Assembly (NCBI RefSeq): GCF_020193575.1
Contig: NZ_JADYVD010000007.1
Span: forward strand, 1-64,000
Source of the DNA: Ensifer sp. IC4062
GTDB taxonomy: Bacteria > Pseudomonadota > Alphaproteobacteria > Rhizobiales > Rhizobiaceae
Direction: 5' to 3'
Length of the DNA: 64,000 nucleotides
Part shown: positions 1 through 9,480 of the stretch, one piece after another
How the letters are laid out: each line of letters starts with the position of its first letter
Position numbering within the stretch: position 1 is the first letter of the stretch
Translations under genes and position numbers: made by a program
The notes under the pieces: generated by a model
Databases searched by the model: none
The model's input: only the letters and a program-made list of their open reading frames with translations
Told to the model about the DNA's origin: nothing

Positions 1-778
1 CGGCAAAGATCGGGAAGGGCGTGGGCTCGGGGCTCAGGCCGCCATATTCGATGAGGATGCCGCCTCGTGACATCGCTGATGTCAGCGGCTCGAAGGCGGG
101 GCCGCCGACTGCGTCGAACACCACGCGCACGCCCGCCGGGCCGGCGATCTCCCTCAGCCGGGCTTCGAGATCCTCCTCGGCGGAGGCGATCACATGCGCG
201 GCGCCGAATTCGGTGAGGGCCTGCTTCTTGGCGGACGTGCGCGTGATGGCGATCGCGGTCGCGCCCACCCTGTTGGCAATCTCGATCGTCGCGAGCCCGA
301 CGCTGCTGGACGCGGCGGTGATGGCGACGAAATCTCCCGCGCGCAGTCCGGCAATGTCGATCAGCGCACCATAGGCGGTGAGATATGGCATCCAGACGGC
401 GGCGGCCGCTTCGAAGCCGAGCGATGGCGGGTGCTTGACGACGAGCCTTGCCGGAAAACTGGCGAGCTCGCCATAGGCGGGCCAACGCACCATCGAAGGC
501 GGCGGCACGACGCTGACGGCGTCGCTGGGCGCAAAACCCTCCACGCCATCGCCGACCGCTTCGACGATGCCCGCCGCCTCGAGGCCGAGCCCGGAAGGCA
601 GGCTGGGCGTCTCGATATAGGCGCCCGAGCGGATAAGCGCCTCGGCCCGGTTGAGACCGAGCGCCTTCACGCGTATCTGGACCTCGCCCGGAGCAGGCCC
701 CGCAACATCGATATCCTCGATGCGCAGGACCTCGGGACCACCGAGCTCATGAAAACGGACGACACGAACCATCGGCAT
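1..778 (-). CDS. Zinc-type alcohol dehydrogenase / NADPH:quinone oxidoreductase (partial, 3' end beyond window)
   Basis: The reading frame begins at ATG 778 and stays open to the left edge, giving about 259 residues without the C-terminus. The N-terminus (MPMVRVVRFHELGGPEVLRI) and the sequence GLNRAEALIRSG are typical of the quinone oxidoreductase branch of the medium-chain dehydrogenase superfamily. The stretch AITAASSSVGLATIEIA occupies the position of the Rossmann NADPH-binding loop, with Ser replacing some of the usual glycines. No zinc-binding cysteine cluster is visible, as expected for this branch. The gene is divergent from the LysR gene at 875 across a 96 bp gap, so the LysR product is its likely regulator. 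The exact substrate cannot be told. Confidence 0.85.
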   Translation of the reverse strand, partial: MPMVRVVRFHELGGPEVLRIEDIDVAGPAPGEVQIRVKALGLNRAEALIRSGAYIETPSLPSGLGLEAAGIVEAVGDGVEGFAPSDAVSVVPPPSMVRWPAYGELASFPARLVVKHPPSLGFEAAAAVWMPYLTAYGALIDIAGLRAGDFVAITAASSSVGLATIEIANRVGATAIAITRTSAKKQALTEFGAAHVIASAEEDLEARLREIAGPAGVRVVFDAVGGPAFEPLTSAMSRGGILIEYGGLSPEPTPFPIFA

Positions 779-874
779 AACTCCAAAACAATTGAACTGA
801 ATGAGCTATGCCAATGAGCGTCTGGAGGATAAATGGCTTTATGGGCAAGATAGTAGAAACCAGGAGTTTTGAAT

Positions 875-1789
875 ATGGATCGCCTTGCGAGCATGGCCGT
901 CTTCGTCAAAGCCGTCGACCTCGGTTCGTTCGCGGCTGCGGCGAACGCGCTCGATCTGTCCGGTCCGATGGTCGGCAGGCATGTGCGGTTCCTTGAAGAG
1001 CGGCTCGGTGTGCGCCTCCTCAACCGCACGACGCGGCGCCAGAGTCTGACGGATTTCGGGCGGGCCTATTATGAGCGCTGCCGCGTGGTGCTCGCCGAAG
1101 CCGAGGCCGCGGATGCGCTCGCGGCCGATCAGTTTTCCGAGCCGCGCGGACGACTCCGGGTCACGATGCCGGCGCTGTTCGGACGACGCTGTGTCGTCCC
1201 TATCCTTCTGGAGCTTGCAGAGCGGTATCCGGCCCTCGAACTCGATCTGTCGTTCGGCGATCATTTCGCCGACCTCGCCGGCGATGGCTTTGACCTTGCC
1301 ATCCGCAGCCTTGCCGCCAGCAGCGGCAACCTGGAGGACCGGGCCGGCACGATCGTGCGTCGCCTTGCGCGCCATCACATGGTCGTTTGCGGCTCGCCAG
1401 CCTATCTCGAAAGGCGCGGCTGGCCACGGCAGATCGAGGATCTCGGCAAGCACCACGGCATCATCTACAGCCGGTCGGGTCGCGTTCACCCCTGGCTGTT
1501 TTGGCGTGACGATGGGCCACCGGCAGAAGTGACGGCGCTCAACCGCCTGCGCCTCGACGATCTCGAGGCGATCGCCGACACCGCCGTCGCGGGGCTCGGG
1601 CTTGCCTGGCTTCCGGGCTGGCTCATTCGCGACCGCATCGAGGCGGGCGCGCTCGTGCCGCTCTTGTCCGATCAGCCCGGGCTTCACTTCGACAACTATG
1701 CTTTGTGGCTGCAGACACCGCATCTGCCCCTGAAGGTACGATTTGCCGTCGATGCCTTGGCGGCCCGGTTGCCCCGGCTCATGACGTGA
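875..1789 (+). CDS. LysR-family transcriptional regulator
   Basis: This is a 304-residue LysR-type regulator. The N-terminal winged helix-turn-helix (MDRLASMAVFVKAVDLGSF, then LDLSGPMVGRHVRFLEERLG and RLLNRTTRRQSLTDFG) matches the family, and the rest forms the substrate-binding domain. ATG 875 is preferred because CAGGAG at 861-866 lies eight bases upstream; a TTG at 869 would sit too close to it. The gene is divergent from the quinone oxidoreductase at 778. Such LysR/oxidoreductase pairs usually respond to quinones or electrophiles; that is inference from family context, since the effector cannot be read from the sequence. Confidence 0.9.
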   Translation: MDRLASMAVFVKAVDLGSFAAAANALDLSGPMVGRHVRFLEERLGVRLLNRTTRRQSLTDFGRAYYERCRVVLAEAEAADALAADQFSEPRGRLRVTMPALFGRRCVVPILLELAERYPALELDLSFGDHFADLAGDGFDLAIRSLAASSGNLEDRAGTIVRRLARHHMVVCGSPAYLERRGWPRQIEDLGKHHGIIYSRSGRVHPWLFWRDDGPPAEVTALNRLRLDDLEAIADTAVAGLGLAWLPGWLIRDRIEAGALVPLLSDQPGLHFDNYALWLQTPHLPLKVRFAVDALAARLPRLMT

Positions 1790-2087
1790 AGGTGATGCGC
1801 TCGCTGCGCTGCTTCAGGTGGAACGCACTTGGCTTTTTGCCCGCCATGGTACAGTATGCCCCGCAGCGGGAAACGAAAACAGCATTCGGTACTATCTGCG
1901 CAGGTGCGTCGCTCCAACGACCGATGAGTGCTGCAACACATTGATTTTTTTCTCGATCCTTTCGTGATCGGTTCCGACCAAGGACGCTGTAACAGAAGCG
2001 ACGGCTTTCGCGACGGTGCATTAACAAGATCCGTCGAGCGTGCTCCAAAAATGAACACATTCCCGCTCCGGCAATGAGGGACATGCC

Positions 2088-3002
2088 GTGAAGCTGTTTA
2101 GGGAACCACTTCTGCATTTCGCGGTGGCGGGCGCCGGGCTGTTCGCCGTCTATGCTTGGCTCGATCGCGGTAGCGAGGCGGAGCCGAGTGCCGATCTCGA
2201 GGTCCGGATCGGCGAGGGGGAATTGCGCTGGGTCGGCGAGACCTGGGCGCGGCAATGGCGGCGTGAGCCTTCTCGCGAGGAACTGCGCGGGCTCGTTCTG
2301 GATCTTCTCAGGGAAGAGCTGTTGGCGCGCGAGGCGCGCACACTCGGGCTCGACAAGGACGACACCGTCGTGCGTCGACGGCTCGCGCAGAAAATGGCCT
2401 TCCTGATCGAGGACACGGCGCGGATTGCCCAGCCGACGGAAAGCGAGTTGCGGGCGTTCTACGATGCTCATCGGGAGAGGTTCGTCCGGCCGGGACAACG
2501 CTCCTTTGAACATATCTTCTTCGACAGCCGCAAGCGAAGTGATGCCGCGGCAGACGCAAGGCAGGTGTTGGTGAAGCTTTCCACGTCCGACGCACCGGCG
2601 CCAGGGGCGGATGAGGGCGATCGGCTGTTGATCGAAAGCGATATCCGCAACGCCGACCGGTATGCAGTCGCGGGGCAGTTCGGGCAGGCGTTTGCCGATG
2701 CGGTTTTCGCGCTTACGCCGGGCGAATGGAGCGGACCGGTCGAGTCCGCGTTCGGCCTGCATCTCGTCCGCGTCTACGAGGCGACGGCCGGCGAGGCGCG
2801 TCCTTTCGAGGACGCCAAAGCCGATGTTGTCGAACGATGGAGCGATGAGCAGCGGCGCACCGTTCAAGAGCGTTATTTCACCGAACTCTTCAGGAAATAC
2901 GACATCGTGGCGGATGAGCGCATAGAGGCCTTGGTCGGTCCTCTGCCCGGAGACGTCGCGCTGGGAGACGTGCAGCCAGCAAATGAGGGGCTGGCGCGAT
3001 GA
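2088..3002 (+). CDS. Membrane-anchored parvulin-type peptidyl-prolyl cis-trans isomerase
   Basis: The 304-residue product has an N-terminal hydrophobic anchor (HFAVAGAGLFAVYAW), a helical SurA/PpiC-like region rich in charged residues, and a parvulin-like domain at about residues 130-235 (RSFEHIFFDSRKR, GQAFADAVFALTPGEWSGPV, SAFGLHLVRVYE). It should act in the periplasm as a folding factor. The start is GTG 2088; nothing better lies downstream. It is the first gene of a compact set: its stop overlaps the ATG of the HupE/UreJ-like gene by four bases. The context suggests a dedicated chaperone for the exported proteins encoded downstream, which is inference. Confidence 0.82.
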   Translation: MKLFREPLLHFAVAGAGLFAVYAWLDRGSEAEPSADLEVRIGEGELRWVGETWARQWRREPSREELRGLVLDLLREELLAREARTLGLDKDDTVVRRRLAQKMAFLIEDTARIAQPTESELRAFYDAHRERFVRPGQRSFEHIFFDSRKRSDAAADARQVLVKLSTSDAPAPGADEGDRLLIESDIRNADRYAVAGQFGQAFADAVFALTPGEWSGPVESAFGLHLVRVYEATAGEARPFEDAKADVVERWSDEQRRTVQERYFTELFRKYDIVADERIEALVGPLPGDVALGDVQPANEGLAR

Positions 3003-4003
3003 ACCGGATCGCCAGAACCTTCCCTGCAGTGATCTGTCTGGCGTTCGCGTGGCTCCTGCCGATGGCTGCCGTCGCGCACGAGGTCCGGCCGGCCTATCTC
3101 GAACTCAGGGAGGAGCGACCCGGCGAATTTTCGGTGCTCTGGAAGGTGCCGATGCAAGGCGAGATGAGGCTCGGCCTGACGCCGGCATTTTCCGGCGAAA
3201 CGCGTGAATCGGTCCGTGTCAGCCGTACGGTTTCCGGCGCGGCGATCGAGCACTGGACGCTCACCGCCCCGGCGCTGCGCGGCCAGACGCTTTCGATCGA
3301 CGGTCTCGAAGCGACGATGACGGACGTATTGGCGCGCGTCGAGTACCTGGACGGCACCTCCTGGACGCAGCGGCTGACGCCGCGCGAGCCGGCGGCGGCG
3401 ATCCCGCTCGCCGACACGGCGCTCGATGTCGCGCGGGTCTACCTGAAACTCGGCGTCGAGCACATTCTGTTCGGCGTCGACCATCTGCTCTTCGTGCTGG
3501 CGCTCATGATGCTGACGCGCGAGCTGGGGATGCTGGTCAAGACCGTCACCGCCTTCACCGTTGCCCATTCGATTACGTTGGCGCTGGCGACGCTCGGCTT
3601 CGTTCATGCGCCGCAGGCCCCGGTCGAGGCGGTTATCGCGCTTTCGATCGTCTTCGTCGCCGTAGAGATCGTGCATCGCGACGAGGGGCGCGTGGGCGTA
3701 GCAGCGCAGGCGCCATGGATCGTCGCATTCGGTTTCGGACTGCTGCACGGCTTCGGCTTCGCCGGGGCGCTCAACGAGGTCGGCCTGCCGCAGGGCCATA
3801 TTCCGCTGGCGCTGTTGTTCTTCAATCTCGGGGTTGAGGCGGGGCAACTCGTCTTTGTCGCGGCCGTCCTTCTGCTTCTGGCGGCCGCTCGGCGGCTGCA
3901 GCTCGTTTTGCCGGCCTGGGCGCCGCGCGTTCCGGCCTATGCAATCGGCAGTGTTGCGATGTTCTGGACGATCCAGCGCATCGCGACGTTTCCCATTCCA
4001 TGA
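2999..4003 (+). CDS. HupE/UreJ-family membrane protein with N-terminal periplasmic domain
   Basis: The 334-residue protein has a signal peptide (about residues 1-26, ending VAHEVRP), a soluble domain of about 110 residues, and a C-terminal polytopic domain of about six or seven helices. The membrane domain carries HILFGVDHLLFV, which fits the HX5DH metal-binding motif of HupE/UreJ, plus VAHSITLALATLG and GLLHGFGFAGAL. HupE and UreJ proteins move nickel or related metals; whether this longer version does is unknown. ATG 2999 overlaps the upstream stop codon (ATGA), so translational coupling is likely. The extra N-terminal domain sets it apart from the short hydrogenase-linked HupE, and no hydrogenase or urease gene is nearby. 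Confidence 0.85.
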   Translation: MNRIARTFPAVICLAFAWLLPMAAVAHEVRPAYLELREERPGEFSVLWKVPMQGEMRLGLTPAFSGETRESVRVSRTVSGAAIEHWTLTAPALRGQTLSIDGLEATMTDVLARVEYLDGTSWTQRLTPREPAAAIPLADTALDVARVYLKLGVEHILFGVDHLLFVLALMMLTRELGMLVKTVTAFTVAHSITLALATLGFVHAPQAPVEAVIALSIVFVAVEIVHRDEGRVGVAAQAPWIVAFGFGLLHGFGFAGALNEVGLPQGHIPLALLFFNLGVEAGQLVFVAAVLLLLAAARRLQLVLPAWAPRVPAYAIGSVAMFWTIQRIATFPIP

Positions 4004-4020
4004 ACGCTCGGGAGGCTGGC

Positions 4021-4767
4021 ATGGGTGGATACTGGCAGCATCTGCAGGCGGTTTCGCGGCTTTCCATGACGGCGGGTCTCATCTTCGCGTCGTCGCCAGC
4101 CGTCCTGGCCTGTGGCTATCACGACGATGTGTCCATGGCGCGGGGCATGATGAACTGGGTCTATCCGGAGGCGCTGCACGTGCTCGGCGCAATCTCGACG
4201 GCAGTAGCCGAGCGACGCCTGGCCCCTCCCTTGAGTGATAAGGCGCCGGACCTCTTCGGTTCGCGATATCGCCGGACGGCCGAGGCGCTGGAGCGGTTCG
4301 GGGAGGCACTTGGCGAAAGCGCCGACAGGATGCCGGCCCTTTCGTTTTCGATCGTTCTGCTCGAGCCGATGCTGTGGACGCGATACGAGGCAGCCGGAGG
4401 CAGGCTCCGAACGCAAGTCCATGTCACCGGTCCCAAGGCCGGCGACCTGGTGCTGGTTTCCGGAGAGGCAGTGATCGGCGGGATTGTAGCCGGCCGGCTG
4501 GCGACGGGCGAGGCGATCGAACGCGGCCTCATCCGTCTTTATGGCAGTGAGAGCCAGAAGGCGGTGTTCGTGGGCGCCTTCCGCTCGGCCGGCAACGCAA
4601 GACCCGACACGATAAAACCCGCCGCCATGAGCCGCGCGGCCCAATCGGTCGCGGGCGGGGAAACCGCGATGCCTCTCCGATCCGTCCCGATCACGGCGCT
4701 GTCGATACGGCAGTCGACGGCGTTCGGGGCCGACGGGACGCTCGCCTGTGGGCCAGGACATCATTGA
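4021..4767 (+). CDS. Exported protein of unknown function in the DUF3604 operon
   Basis: This 248-residue protein has an N-terminal signal sequence (MTAGLIFASSPAVLACGYHD), perhaps a lipoprotein signal although the lipobox is weak. The mature part is rich in acidic and small residues and contains no enzyme motif I recognise. ATG 4021 is chosen because GGAGG at 4011-4015 precedes it; an ATG at 4000 overlaps the previous stop codon but has no ribosome site. It lies between the HupE/UreJ-like gene and the DUF3604 gene, 38 bp before the latter, so it probably works with them outside the cytoplasm. The function is not known. Confidence 0.75.
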   Translation: MGGYWQHLQAVSRLSMTAGLIFASSPAVLACGYHDDVSMARGMMNWVYPEALHVLGAISTAVAERRLAPPLSDKAPDLFGSRYRRTAEALERFGEALGESADRMPALSFSIVLLEPMLWTRYEAAGGRLRTQVHVTGPKAGDLVLVSGEAVIGGIVAGRLATGEAIERGLIRLYGSESQKAVFVGAFRSAGNARPDTIKPAAMSRAAQSVAGGETAMPLRSVPITALSIRQSTAFGADGTLACGPGHH

Positions 4768-4805
4768 AGCCACCTTGAGGCAGGTCAAACCGAGGGAGAC
4801 GGAAC

Positions 4806-6737
4806 ATGATCAGGACATCGCGCCATGGAGCACGGCTTGCCGCCCTGCTGGCGTCGGCCGTCGCGCTGCCAGCCTTCGCGCAGGACACCGGCACGCTGGA
4901 CCAGAAGAGGGCCGAGGAGGCGCAGCGGCGGCCGCCGGCCTACTCGCCCTATGTCGGGCGAGACTTTCCGACGCGGCCGTTCTTCGGCGACACGCACCTG
5001 CACACCTCGTTTTCGATGGATGCCGGCGCCTTCGGCGCCCGATTAGGTCCGCGTGACGCCTATCGTTTTGCGAGGGGCGACGAAGTTACGGCGTCGACCG
5101 GTCAGCCGGTAAAACTGTCCCGCCCACTCGATTTCCTCGTGGTCGCCGACCACTCGGACAATATGGGCTTCTTCCCGGACCTCTTCGCCGGCAAGCCCGA
5201 GGTGCTTGCCGACCCGACGGGCCGCCAGTGGTACGACATGATACAATCCGGCAAGGGGGCGGACGCGGCAATCGCAATCATCGTCGCATTCTCGCACGCG
5301 ACCTTCCCGAAGGATCTCATGTATTCCCCCGGAACGCCGGCCTATCACAGCGCCTGGAAGGCGACGATCGACGCGGCGGAGGAATTCAACGACCCGGGCC
5401 GTTTCACCGCCTTCATCGGTTATGAATGGACATCCAACACCAACGGCAACAACCTGCACCGTAACGTCATCTTCCGGGACAATGCGGACAAGGCGAGCCA
5501 GGTGGAGCCGTTCACGGTTTATCCGCCCTATGGCAGCGACAATCCGGTCGAGTTGTGGAAGTGGATGCAGGCCTACGAAACGAAGACCGGCGGCAATGTG
5601 CTAGCGATCGCGCATAACGGTAATCTGAGCAACGGCTTGATGTTCCCCGTCGTCGAGGCCTCCGGCAAGGAGCTCGATCGCGAATACGCGGAAACGCGGG
5701 CGAAATGGGAGCGGCTCTACGAGACCACGCAGACCAAGGGCACCGGCGAGGCGCATCCCTTCCTGTCGCCCAACGACGAATTCGCCGCCTTCGAGATCTG
5801 GGACAAGGGCAATCTCGACGGCAGCGTCGCGAAAAAGAAGGAGATGCTCGAATTTGAATATGCCCGCTCGGCCTTGAAGAACGGGCTGAAGCTCGAAAAG
5901 GAACTCGGCACGAATCCGTATAAATTTGGCCTTATCGGCAGTAGCGACGCGCATACAGGGCTCGCAGCCATGGAAGAGGACAATTTCTTCGGCAAAACCG
6001 TGCCGCAGGAGCCGAGCCCTCGCCGAATGATGGAGGCCTTCGTCGACAACACCAAGACCGGCGTGAAGATCATGGATTGGGAGGTTTCCGCCTCCGGCTA
6101 TGCGGCCGTATGGGCGAGGGAAAACACGCGCGAATCCCTGTGGGACGCGATGGAGCGCAAGGAAACCTATGCCACGACCGGACCGCGCATGATCGTGCGC
6201 TTCTTCGGTGGATGGGATTTCGAGGCTCGCGATGCGGAGGACCGACTGCCGGCGAGCATCGGCTACAGCAAGGGCGTGCCGATGGGCGGCGACCTCCGTG
6301 CAGCGCCCGGCGGCAAGGCGCCCACCTTCCTGGTTGCCGCGCTGAGGGATCCGATCGGGGCGAATCTCGACCGATACCAGATCGTCAAGGGCTGGCTCGA
6401 CAAGGACGGCAACCTCCACGAGAAGGTCTATGACGTCGCCTGGTCGGGAGATCGCAAGCCGGGCAGCGACGGCAAGCTTCCCTCGGTCGGCAACACGGTG
6501 GATGAGACGAATGCCACCTGGACCAATACGATCGGCGACCCGGAGCTTATTGCCGTGTGGAAGGACCCGGAATTCGACCCGACGCAGCCCGCCTTCTACT
6601 ATGGCCGAGTCATCGAGATTCCGACCCCTCGCTGGACGGCCTATGATGGCCAGCGATTTGGCGTGAAGCCGTTGCCGGGGACCGCAATGACGGTCGCCGA
6701 ACGAGCCTACACATCGCCGATCTGGTACACCCCATAG
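4806..6737 (+). CDS. DUF3604 family exported protein with PHP-like metal-binding motifs
   Basis: The 643-residue protein has a signal peptide (LAALLASAVALPAFAQDTG). Four motifs resemble those of PHP/amidohydrolase-like metalloenzymes: GDTHLHTSFSMDA near residue 61, LVVADHSDN near 111, AIAHNGNLSNG near 266 and GSSDAHTG near 379. Their His and Asp residues would form a metal site. Full length and a strong ribosome site (AGGGAG 4793-4798) support the start. DUF3604 proteins have no established biochemical role; a metal-dependent periplasmic hydrolase is a reasonable inference. It closes the operon with the isomerase and HupE/UreJ-like genes, which could supply folding help and metal. Confidence 0.88.
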   Translation: MIRTSRHGARLAALLASAVALPAFAQDTGTLDQKRAEEAQRRPPAYSPYVGRDFPTRPFFGDTHLHTSFSMDAGAFGARLGPRDAYRFARGDEVTASTGQPVKLSRPLDFLVVADHSDNMGFFPDLFAGKPEVLADPTGRQWYDMIQSGKGADAAIAIIVAFSHATFPKDLMYSPGTPAYHSAWKATIDAAEEFNDPGRFTAFIGYEWTSNTNGNNLHRNVIFRDNADKASQVEPFTVYPPYGSDNPVELWKWMQAYETKTGGNVLAIAHNGNLSNGLMFPVVEASGKELDREYAETRAKWERLYETTQTKGTGEAHPFLSPNDEFAAFEIWDKGNLDGSVAKKKEMLEFEYARSALKNGLKLEKELGTNPYKFGLIGSSDAHTGLAAMEEDNFFGKTVPQEPSPRRMMEAFVDNTKTGVKIMDWEVSASGYAAVWARENTRESLWDAMERKETYATTGPRMIVRFFGGWDFEARDAEDRLPASIGYSKGVPMGGDLRAAPGGKAPTFLVAALRDPIGANLDRYQIVKGWLDKDGNLHEKVYDVAWSGDRKPGSDGKLPSVGNTVDETNATWTNTIGDPELIAVWKDPEFDPTQPAFYYGRVIEIPTPRWTAYDGQRFGVKPLPGTAMTVAERAYTSPIWYTP

Positions 6738-6778
6738 GGGTACGCCACAGCATAACGGCGGCGAGCGAGGCGAGGTGA

Positions 6779-8329
6779 ATGGAGTCCCCCGGCACGCAGG
6801 TTCTGATCGTCGGCGCCGGACCAACGGGGCTGGTGCTGGCGCTGTGGCTGAAGCGGCTCGGCGTCGATCTCCGGATCATCGACAAGGCGCCCGCATCGGG
6901 CGAGACCTCGCGGGCGATCGCGGTGCAGGCGCGCACGCTCGAATTCTACCGGCAGCTCGGCATTGTGGAGGACGTGCTGTCGGCCGGCATCCGGGTCGAG
7001 CGGCTTGCCGTGCGCACGCCATCGGGGATCGCTGTAACGCTGAAGCTCGGCGATTTCGGCGCCGGGCTCAGCCGCTATGCCTTCGCCTTCGCGCTGCCGC
7101 AGGATATTCACGAGCGCATCCTGATCGACCATCTCGAAAAGACGGGCGTTGTGGTCGAGCGGCGCGCCGAATTCGTCGGCTTCGAAGAGGACGCGGCGGG
7201 CGTGACCGCGACCGTCATGAACGACGGCTCGAGCGAGGTTATCCGGGCCGCCTATCTCTGCGGTGCGGACGGCGCGAGCAGCACGGTTCGCCACGGCTTG
7301 AAGCTCGGCTTCCCCGGCGGCACCTACGAGCAGTCCTTCTATGTGGCCGACGTTGATGTGGAGAATGCCTACGGCGGCCTGAATTTCTGCCTCGATACGC
7401 ACGGCTTCGCGATCGTGCTGCCAGTGCGCCAGTCAGGCTCGGTGCGGCTGATCGGGATCGTGCCAGGCAGCCATGCGGCGGAGGAGACGATCCGTTTCGA
7501 GACGATCCGGGCCGAGGTCGAGCGGATCACCGGAGTCACAGTCGAGGCGGTCAACTGGTTCTCGACCTATCGTCTCCACCACCGGGTCACCGAGCATTTT
7601 CGCGCGGGCCGGGTGTTCATTGCGGGCGACGCCGGCCACATCCACAGTCCGGCCGGCGGGCAGGGTATGAACACCGGCATCGGCGACGCGGTGAATCTCG
7701 GCTGGAAGCTCGCCGCGGTTCTCGGCGGGCGCGCGGATGCCCGCCTGCTCGACAGCTACGAGCCGGAGCGGATCGCCTTTGCCCGACGGCTGATCAAAAC
7801 CACCGATCAAGTGTTCCGCGTGATGACCAGCCGATCGACGCTCGTCGGCCTCTGGCGCCGCTATCTCATGCCGAAGATGATCGCCCTGCTCGTCGCGAAC
7901 AGGGCGGGCGCACGGCTTGCGTTTCGGACCGTGTCGCAGATCGGCGTCGCTTACCGCGAGAGCGCCATCAGCCGTGGCGGGGCGGGCCGCGTGCGCGGCG
8001 GCGATCGGCTCCCCTATGTCGAGGGGCTGGCCGATGCCGGCGAAGGCGATAATTTCGCGCCGCTTCGCTCGCTCGACTGGCAGATCCATGTCTATGGCGA
8101 AGCTAGCCCGGCGTTTCGCGCCGCCCTTGCTCCGACCGGGCTTCCAATCCACGCCTTTGCCTGGACGCCGGGCGCCGGGGAGGCGGGCTTGAGCCGCGAC
8201 GCCGCCTATCTGGTGCGCCCGGACGGCCACGTGGCAGTGGCCGTGGAGGCGCAAGACCCGGCGGCTTTGCTCGGCTATATCGAGGAGTTCGCGATCAAGA
8301 TTGATAGGGCGACGCGCGAGCTGCGATGA
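6779..8329 (+). CDS. FAD-dependent aromatic-ring monooxygenase (PheA/TfdB family)
   Basis: The 516-residue flavoprotein belongs to the single-component hydroxylase group. The N-terminal Rossmann motif is VLIVGAGPTGLVLALWLKRL, the FAD ribose-binding segment is FIAGDAGHIHSPAGGQGMNT near residue 283 and is followed by DAVNLGWKLAAVL, and a C-terminal thioredoxin-like domain closes the protein. Such enzymes hydroxylate phenols or related aromatics with NAD(P)H and oxygen. The start at ATG 6779 has GAGG at 6767-6770 upstream. It lies 41 bp after the DUF3604 gene on the same strand, but gene content suggests a separate unit. The substrate cannot be deduced. Confidence 0.88.
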   Translation: MESPGTQVLIVGAGPTGLVLALWLKRLGVDLRIIDKAPASGETSRAIAVQARTLEFYRQLGIVEDVLSAGIRVERLAVRTPSGIAVTLKLGDFGAGLSRYAFAFALPQDIHERILIDHLEKTGVVVERRAEFVGFEEDAAGVTATVMNDGSSEVIRAAYLCGADGASSTVRHGLKLGFPGGTYEQSFYVADVDVENAYGGLNFCLDTHGFAIVLPVRQSGSVRLIGIVPGSHAAEETIRFETIRAEVERITGVTVEAVNWFSTYRLHHRVTEHFRAGRVFIAGDAGHIHSPAGGQGMNTGIGDAVNLGWKLAAVLGGRADARLLDSYEPERIAFARRLIKTTDQVFRVMTSRSTLVGLWRRYLMPKMIALLVANRAGARLAFRTVSQIGVAYRESAISRGGAGRVRGGDRLPYVEGLADAGEGDNFAPLRSLDWQIHVYGEASPAFRAALAPTGLPIHAFAWTPGAGEAGLSRDAAYLVRPDGHVAVAVEAQDPAALLGYIEEFAIKIDRATRELR

Positions 8330-8483
8330 GGCGCCTGTTCGCGCGCAATTTTGCCTTGCCGCGCGCGCGATGGCATTGCAAGGTCTTCCTGGAGCGCCGC
8401 GATGCCTGCGGATGACTTCGTGTGTGCGACACGACACTAAATGCGCGTGATTTCCTCCGCAGGGCCGGTCGGTTCTCCACAAC

Positions 8484-8551
8484 TGTAGCATTTTGAATTT
8501 CCGCATGATTTTCTGCTTGAATCGGTTCCGATTTGAGGAAGCATGCGGTAC
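8484..8551 (-). repeat. Repeat family A copy, partial
   Basis: Reverse-oriented partial copy of the approximately 105 bp palindromic repeat found at 23095, 43904 and 51070. The conserved pieces are TGTAGCATTTTGAATTT, then a CGGTTCCGATTTGAGGAAGC arm and the GCATGCGG end. The GC-rich terminal hairpin is missing. It fills the gap between the monooxygenase and phzF-like genes, just upstream of the latter. Confidence 0.7.
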
Positions 8552-8565
8552 CTGCGAGGGGATGA

Positions 8566-9477
8566 ATGACACGGCGCTACGCGATTTACGACGTTTTCAC
8601 CGAGAAGCGTTTGGAGGGTAATCCTCTCGCCGTAGTGTTCGATGGCGACGGCCTCAGCGACGGCGCCATGCAGGCGATTGCCCAGGAATTCAATCTTTCG
8701 GAAACAGTGTTCGTGCAGCGGCCGGGAAGCGCTGCCCATTCGGCGCGGCTGAGGATCTTCACGCCGGTGCATGAACTGCCCTTTGCCGGTCATCCGACCG
8801 TCGGCGCCGCGGTGGCGCTGGCGGAAGCCAGCCATGGCGATTACGGCAAGCCGCTCGATCTCATGCAGGTGCTCGAGGAACGGGTGGGGCCAGTGCGCTC
8901 GGCGGTGCGGCTGAAACCGGGGGAGGCGACCTTTGCCGAGTTCGACCTGCCGCGCAAGCCGAGCCGGCTCGAGGCGCGCTTCGACAAGCAGGCGATCGCG
9001 GACGCGCTGAGTTTGAAGGCGACGCAGATCGGTTTCGAAAACCACGTGATTTCGTTCTGGACCGCGGGCGTGCCCTTCGTCATGGTGCCGCTGCACGACA
9101 TCGGCGCGGTGGCGGCGGTGGAATTCGACGCGCGGCGTTGGGAGCAACTTGCACCGATAGCCGAAGGCCGGCTCGCCGGCGCCTATCTCTACTGCCGCGG
9201 CGGCGTCAACCACATGGCGCGCTTCCACGCCCGCATGTTCAAGCCCGAGAAGGGGGAGGATCCGGCGACCGGCTCGGCGGTCGCAGCCCTTGCCGGCGCC
9301 ATCAACCTCTTCGACGAAATGGTCGACGGGCACCATCCGATCCTGATCGAGCAGGGAGTGGAGATGGGGCGGCCATCCTTCCTCCACCTGCATCTCGACA
9401 TCGCCGGTCGCAAGATCGCGACCGCCCGCATCGGCGGCCATGCGGTCAAGGTTGCAGACGGCGAGCTGGCGATCTGA
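8566..9477 (+). CDS. PhzF family isomerase
   Basis: The 303-residue protein has the full PhzF fold signature: [10 protein letters not shown] near the N-terminus, FNLSETVFV with the glutamate used as catalytic acid/base in the family, [15 protein letters not shown], and the second-half motif [13 protein letters not shown] near residue 233. PhzF proteins are epimerase-like isomerases. Outside phenazine producers their substrate is usually unknown, and no other phenazine gene is present, so a phenazine role is unlikely. GAGGGGA at 8556-8562 supports ATG 8566. The gene is preceded by a family A repeat and probably has its own promoter. Confidence 0.9.
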   Translation: MTRRYAIYDVFTEKRLEGNPLAVVFDGDGLSDGAMQAIAQEFNLSETVFVQRPGSAAHSARLRIFTPVHELPFAGHPTVGAAVALAEASHGDYGKPLDLMQVLEERVGPVRSAVRLKPGEATFAEFDLPRKPSRLEARFDKQAIADALSLKATQIGFENHVISFWTAGVPFVMVPLHDIGAVAAVEFDARRWEQLAPIAEGRLAGAYLYCRGGVNHMARFHARMFKPEKGEDPATGSAVAALAGAINLFDEMVDGHHPILIEQGVEMGRPSFLHLHLDIAGRKIATARIGGHAVKVADGELAI

Positions 9478-9480
9478 AGC

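Noticed and set aside
1779..3847. Long minus-strand open frames opposite the isomerase and HupE/UreJ-like genes
   Set aside because: They are antisense shadows in GC-rich DNA; the plus-strand frames show signal peptides, helices and family motifs, while the opposite frames are low-complexity Arg/Ala sequence.
8566..9477. Phenazine biosynthesis cluster
   Set aside because: Only a PhzF homologue is present; no other phz genes lie nearby, and PhzF-like proteins are widespread without phenazines.
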